A stretch of DNA of 64,000 bases from Brevundimonas naejangsanensis DSM 23858 (lineage in GTDB: Bacteria > Pseudomonadota > Alphaproteobacteria > Caulobacterales > Caulobacteraceae): the NCBI RefSeq assembly GCF_000421705.1, contig NZ_ATXN01000007.1, positions 1 through 64,000 on the forward strand. The letters run 5' to 3'. The notes beneath the pieces were generated by a model, which made no database searches, was not told where the DNA came from, and saw only the letters and a list, made by a program, of their open reading frames with translations. Each line of letters begins with the position of its first letter. Position 1 is the first letter of the stretch. This document shows positions 58,887 through 64,000 of this stretch, piece after piece. The translations under genes and the position numbers were made by a program.

Positions 58887-59858
58887 CTAGAACCCTCCGA
58901 TTGCCCATTCATCCCACATTGCGCCATTCGAAAGTTGGCCCGCAGAAACACGCGCGCGCGTTTCGTCTGAATAGACCCTAGGGGGCCAAAAACGCATGCC
59001 GCCTTGCCCTTGCCCGTCCAAATTCGCCAATCGGTAGTAATCCGCAATGTCGCGAACGCTAGCATCTTGCCAAGCAAGTCGTCTCGTAAGATCCGAAAGA
59101 AATGCGCCGATAGGCGTAAACACACCGCCTTGGCTTTCGGGTGCGCATATCATTGAAGTTGTCACAGCCCAATCGCTTCCAAGAGCGCGCCTTAACTCAA
59201 CCGACTGCTCGACCGACAGCCAACTAGCATCGTACTTAGCCGTATAAACCCGGGCCCATGATGCCAAGTCGGCTACACAAATAATATCAATTAGCTCTTT
59301 CGGAGTATCGACCTTTACTTCTAATGAAAGCGCAGCCTCAACGTTTTCAAGCGGTTTCGATGCCGCTCCCTTCCAAGAATGTGAATGAGACAGGATCCCG
59401 TATATGAGCGGCGATGTAAGTTCGCGACGTGGAGTACCAGTACGAGGTTGAGATAGCGATTTGAACGCGACACATCGATCAATCGAATCTCTCACATGCT
59501 TAGCGGTGAGAGTAGTTTTACATTCGAAAGCGGCCGCCACTCCTCCCGCTAGCCACATTTTCTTTTCGAGAAGCTTGCGAGGGTAGGAAGGTTTCAGCAC
59601 TACAAGATCGATCTGAGGCGATGCGCGGCCATCATGCCCCAGCAACCGTCCCTTCGTTTGCACATGATAACCTGGAGGTAGCCACTGGCGGAAAAGGGAT
59701 GCCCAATTCTCCTCGCCTTCGTCTCCGGCTGTCGCTGGATCCTCAATAGATCGGGCAAAGATGCGCTCGTACTCAGAGCCCATTTCAGCCGTCACTTGCG
59801 CCATAAAATCATGCAGTGCGTGCCGGGGGCCGCTTTCCTCCCGCCCGAGAACGCTCAT
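58887..59858 (-). CDS. DUF6602-like protein, putative PD-(D/E)xK nuclease fold
   Basis: 323 aa, markedly lower GC than its neighbours. The N-terminal half has SPQIDLVVLKP (Asp84) followed by AAAFECKTTLT (Glu112, Lys114), the D ... ExK pattern of restriction-endonuclease-like folds and of DUF6602 proteins. The C-terminal half has no motif I know. The ATG is 1 bp after the clpB stop, so it is probably co-transcribed and translationally coupled with the chaperone. Foreign base composition and an adjacent palindromic repeat suggest acquisition. A role in DNA degradation or defence is only inferred. Confidence 0.72.
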   Translation of the reverse strand: MSVLGREESGPRHALHDFMAQVTAEMGSEYERIFARSIEDPATAGDEGEENWASLFRQWLPPGYHVQTKGRLLGHDGRASPQIDLVVLKPSYPRKLLEKKMWLAGGVAAAFECKTTLTAKHVRDSIDRCVAFKSLSQPRTGTPRRELTSPLIYGILSHSHSWKGAASKPLENVEAALSLEVKVDTPKELIDIICVADLASWARVYTAKYDASWLSVEQSVELRRALGSDWAVTTSMICAPESQGGVFTPIGAFLSDLTRRLAWQDASVRDIADYYRLANLDGQGQGGMRFWPPRVYSDETRARVSAGQLSNGAMWDEWAIGGF

Positions 59859-59859
59859 A

Positions 59860-62445
<2,586 letters not shown>

Positions 62446-62567
62446 GTCGTTCGGTTTCCCCTCGGGAGGCGGATTTGAACTCAATGCGCCCTTATCGAAA
62501 GCGACGCCTTGAGCTGTCGCAAAGGAGGTGGGTGTGGCCGATCAGACACGCAAGGGCCCATGCGATA

Positions 62568-62596
62568 ACGCCCGCCGCCACAGAGGCGACGGGCGT
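62568..62596 (-). terminator. Hairpin downstream of the TonB-dependent receptor
   Basis: ACGCCCGCCGCC and GGCGACGGGCGT form a nearly perfect 12-bp stem with a 5-nt loop, 24 bp after the receptor stop. It lacks a T-run, so it is a weak terminator candidate. Confidence 0.45.
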
Positions 62597-62619
62597 CGGG
62601 CGCGATGTGGCGACAGGGC

Positions 62620-64000
62620 TCAGCCGCCGGTCGGTCCGGTGGAGAAGTCGAACTGTTCGGGCTGACGGCGCGGCCCGCCGAAGGACCAGCTCAGCCCCAG
62701 ATAGAAGGCTCGCAGGTTCAGGTCCTGACTGGAACGGTCGCGGAACAGGGGCGTGTCGTAGACGGTGTCGCCGCCGAAGGAGTTGAGGATGTCGCGGGCG
62801 GTGAACTGCAGCGACAGGGTGTCGTTCAGCTTGCGCCGATAGCCGAAGTTCACCATGCCGCCGCCCTCGCGCTTGCCTTGCGCCAGCAGTTGATCGCCCT
62901 GCCAGAAGCCCATTAGCTGGACGAAGTCCTTGGGCGTGGCCTGCCAGTTCAGGCTGAGGCGACCGCTCACCATCTCGCCCTCGCGGTCGCGCCCGCCGGG
63001 GATGCCCGCCGCGTCGATCTCCTGACGGAAGGCGTTGACGCTGGCGTTGTAGCGCAGGGTCGGGTGCAGGCGGCCGCTGGCGGTCAGCTCGATCCCCAGA
63101 TCGCGGCGGGCGCCCAGATTCTCGGGCCGGGTCAAAAGCACGCCGCCGCCCACGTCCGTCGCTACGTCGGTAAAGGCCTTGGTCGTGTCGCGGTAGTAGG
63201 CCGTGGCCTGATAGAAGCTCTGGCCGCGCCGCATCTGCCACATGGCCTCGAAGCTGTCGGTCTCCTGCGGTTCAAGGTCCGGGTTGCCCGAGCGCAGGTT
63301 CAGCGGATCGCCATAGATGATGAAGGGGTTCAGCTGCGATGGCTGGGGCCGCTGGATGCGCCGCGAATAGCTGCCGCGCAGGGTCTGGGTCTCGGTCAGC
63401 TGATACTGCAGGTGGAAGGTCGGATAGGCGCGGAAATAATCCTGAGACGCGCGCACGGCGTTGGTCACGTCCTCGACCTGGATGTCGGCCTGTTCCAGCC
63501 GCAGACCGAACTGGCCGGACAGCTTCTCGCCGAACGGGCGTTCATAGGTGGCGTAAAGGGCATGAACCGTCTGCTCCGCCTCGAAGCGGTTGCTCTGCGA
63601 CGGCACGAGCAGCAGGGCGTTCTCGGCCGGTCCGCGCCGGACCTCATTGTCCTGATCCGGGCGGGTGAGGCTCAGCTCATAGCCCGCGCGCAGCTTGGCG
63701 CCCTCGCCCATAGGCCGGGTGTAGGCGCTGGTGAAGCCGATGGTCTCCTGCGCATTCAGGCCGTGTTGGGCCTCATATACCGTCGGCTCCGTCGGTATGC
63801 GGAAGACGTTGGCGGCCAGGGAGTCGTTCTCCTGATCGTTGCGATCATAGCGCAGCTCGTTCGACCATTCGTGCCCGGACGTATCGAACTGGTGCAGCAC
63901 CCGGCCGGTGACGCCCCAGCCCTTCATGGCGAAGCCGCCCGAGCCGTCGCGGGTATAGGCGCGCGTCAGGGCGCCCGAGGCGTCGCGCGTCTCGAACACG
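62620..64000 (-). CDS. TonB-dependent receptor, C-terminal part (cut by window edge)
   Basis: At least 459 aa of beta-barrel; the plug domain and start lie beyond the window. It contains barrel strands typical of outer membrane beta-barrel family (OMP_b-brl_3) receptors: LRGSYSRRIQRPQPSQLNPF, YGDPLNLRSGNPDLEPQETD and a near-terminal RAFYLGLSWSFGG. Such proteins import siderophores, vitamin B12 or glycans using TonB energy. The ligand cannot be told from this half. Transcribed leftward, toward clpB. Confidence 0.9.
   Translation of the reverse strand, partial: VFETRDASGALTRAYTRDGSGGFAMKGWGVTGRVLHQFDTSGHEWSNELRYDRNDQENDSLAANVFRIPTEPTVYEAQHGLNAQETIGFTSAYTRPMGEGAKLRAGYELSLTRPDQDNEVRRGPAENALLLVPSQSNRFEAEQTVHALYATYERPFGEKLSGQFGLRLEQADIQVEDVTNAVRASQDYFRAYPTFHLQYQLTETQTLRGSYSRRIQRPQPSQLNPFIIYGDPLNLRSGNPDLEPQETDSFEAMWQMRRGQSFYQATAYYRDTTKAFTDVATDVGGGVLLTRPENLGARRDLGIELTASGRLHPTLRYNASVNAFRQEIDAAGIPGGRDREGEMVSGRLSLNWQATPKDFVQLMGFWQGDQLLAQGKREGGGMVNFGYRRKLNDTLSLQFTARDILNSFGGDTVYDTPLFRDRSSQDLNLRAFYLGLSWSFGGPRRQPEQFDFSTGPTGG

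Noticed and set aside
62446-62619. Search for a sigma-32 promoter upstream of clpB
   Set aside because: No sequence in this interval matched a heat-shock -35/-10 pair well enough to report.

Overview
The window looks like chromosome of a high-GC alphaproteobacterium of the Caulobacteraceae, most likely Brevundimonas or a close relative. This is inferred from the strong GC bias at third codon positions (which produces long antisense shadow ORFs), from gene content (DUF2125, MipA/OmpV, a DUF3426 zinc-ribbon protein, FtsEX, an OmpA-like porin with a polyproline linker) and from frequent TTG/GTG starts. The genus is an inference; the family-level placement is firmer. Almost all of the window is dense core chromosome. 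There is no rRNA, CRISPR array or intact prophage.

Layout. 0-5.6 kb: OmpA-like porin, then a leftward overlapping trehalose operon otsB - GH15 glycosidase - otsA. 5.7-9.7 kb: a surface-polysaccharide set (KpsF-type isomerase, glycosyltransferase, Wza-like export lipoprotein, unknown protein). 9.7-14.5 kb: luciferase-like oxidoreductase, DUF3617 lipoprotein and the classic rpmH-rnpA-yidC-engB set. 14.6-17.5 kb: TVP38 membrane protein, orphan histidine kinase, small exported protein. 17.5-23.7 kb: class Ia ribonucleotide reductase split into nrdB (-) and nrdA (+), each preceded by a pair of NrdR-like boxes, with GST, CoA-transferase and PAP2 genes between. 23.8-26.5 kb: LpxR-like beta-barrel protein and gamma-glutamyltransferase.

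26.7-30.2 kb is the one clearly foreign segment. It lies between two convergent tRNA-Arg genes (anticodons ACG and CCG). It holds a tyrosine integrase next to tRNA-Arg(CCG), a 177-bp inverted copy of the tRNA 3' end plus integrase 5' region, and a 5'-truncated ATPase-like gene with a 7-bp tandem repeat and a C-terminal RNNLTH (HEPN-like) motif.

30.3-38.6 kb: DUF885 lipoprotein, small lipoprotein, and the branched-chain 2-oxoacid dehydrogenase operon bkdA1-bkdA2-bkdB-lpd under a divergent Lrp-type regulator. A GIY-YIG nuclease gene bracketed by 31-bp inverted repeats sits inside this operon. 38.6-44.8 kb: DNA repair genes (PdeM, Lhr-like helicase, DinG-like helicase). 45-55.5 kb: YbaK, VOC protein, DUF2125, unknown protein, HisC, MipA/OmpV, PlsC, YdcF, FtsX, FtsE, zinc-ribbon protein, phosphoribosyltransferase, LysA. 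55.5-58.6 kb: small lipoprotein, ArgH, TlpA, YciI and a second GIY-YIG nuclease. 58.7-64 kb: a long palindromic repeat, a DUF6602-like putative nuclease fused in operon fashion to clpB, and the C-terminal part of a TonB-dependent receptor cut by the window edge.

The most interesting signals are: (1) two related single-domain GIY-YIG genes, each next to palindromic repeats, resembling a REP-element/mobiliser arrangement with a GIY-YIG enzyme; (2) the rearranged tRNA-Arg integration site with an invertible integrase segment; (3) a PD-(D/E)xK-like gene placed 1 bp downstream of clpB; (4) paired NrdR boxes in front of both physically separated nrd genes.
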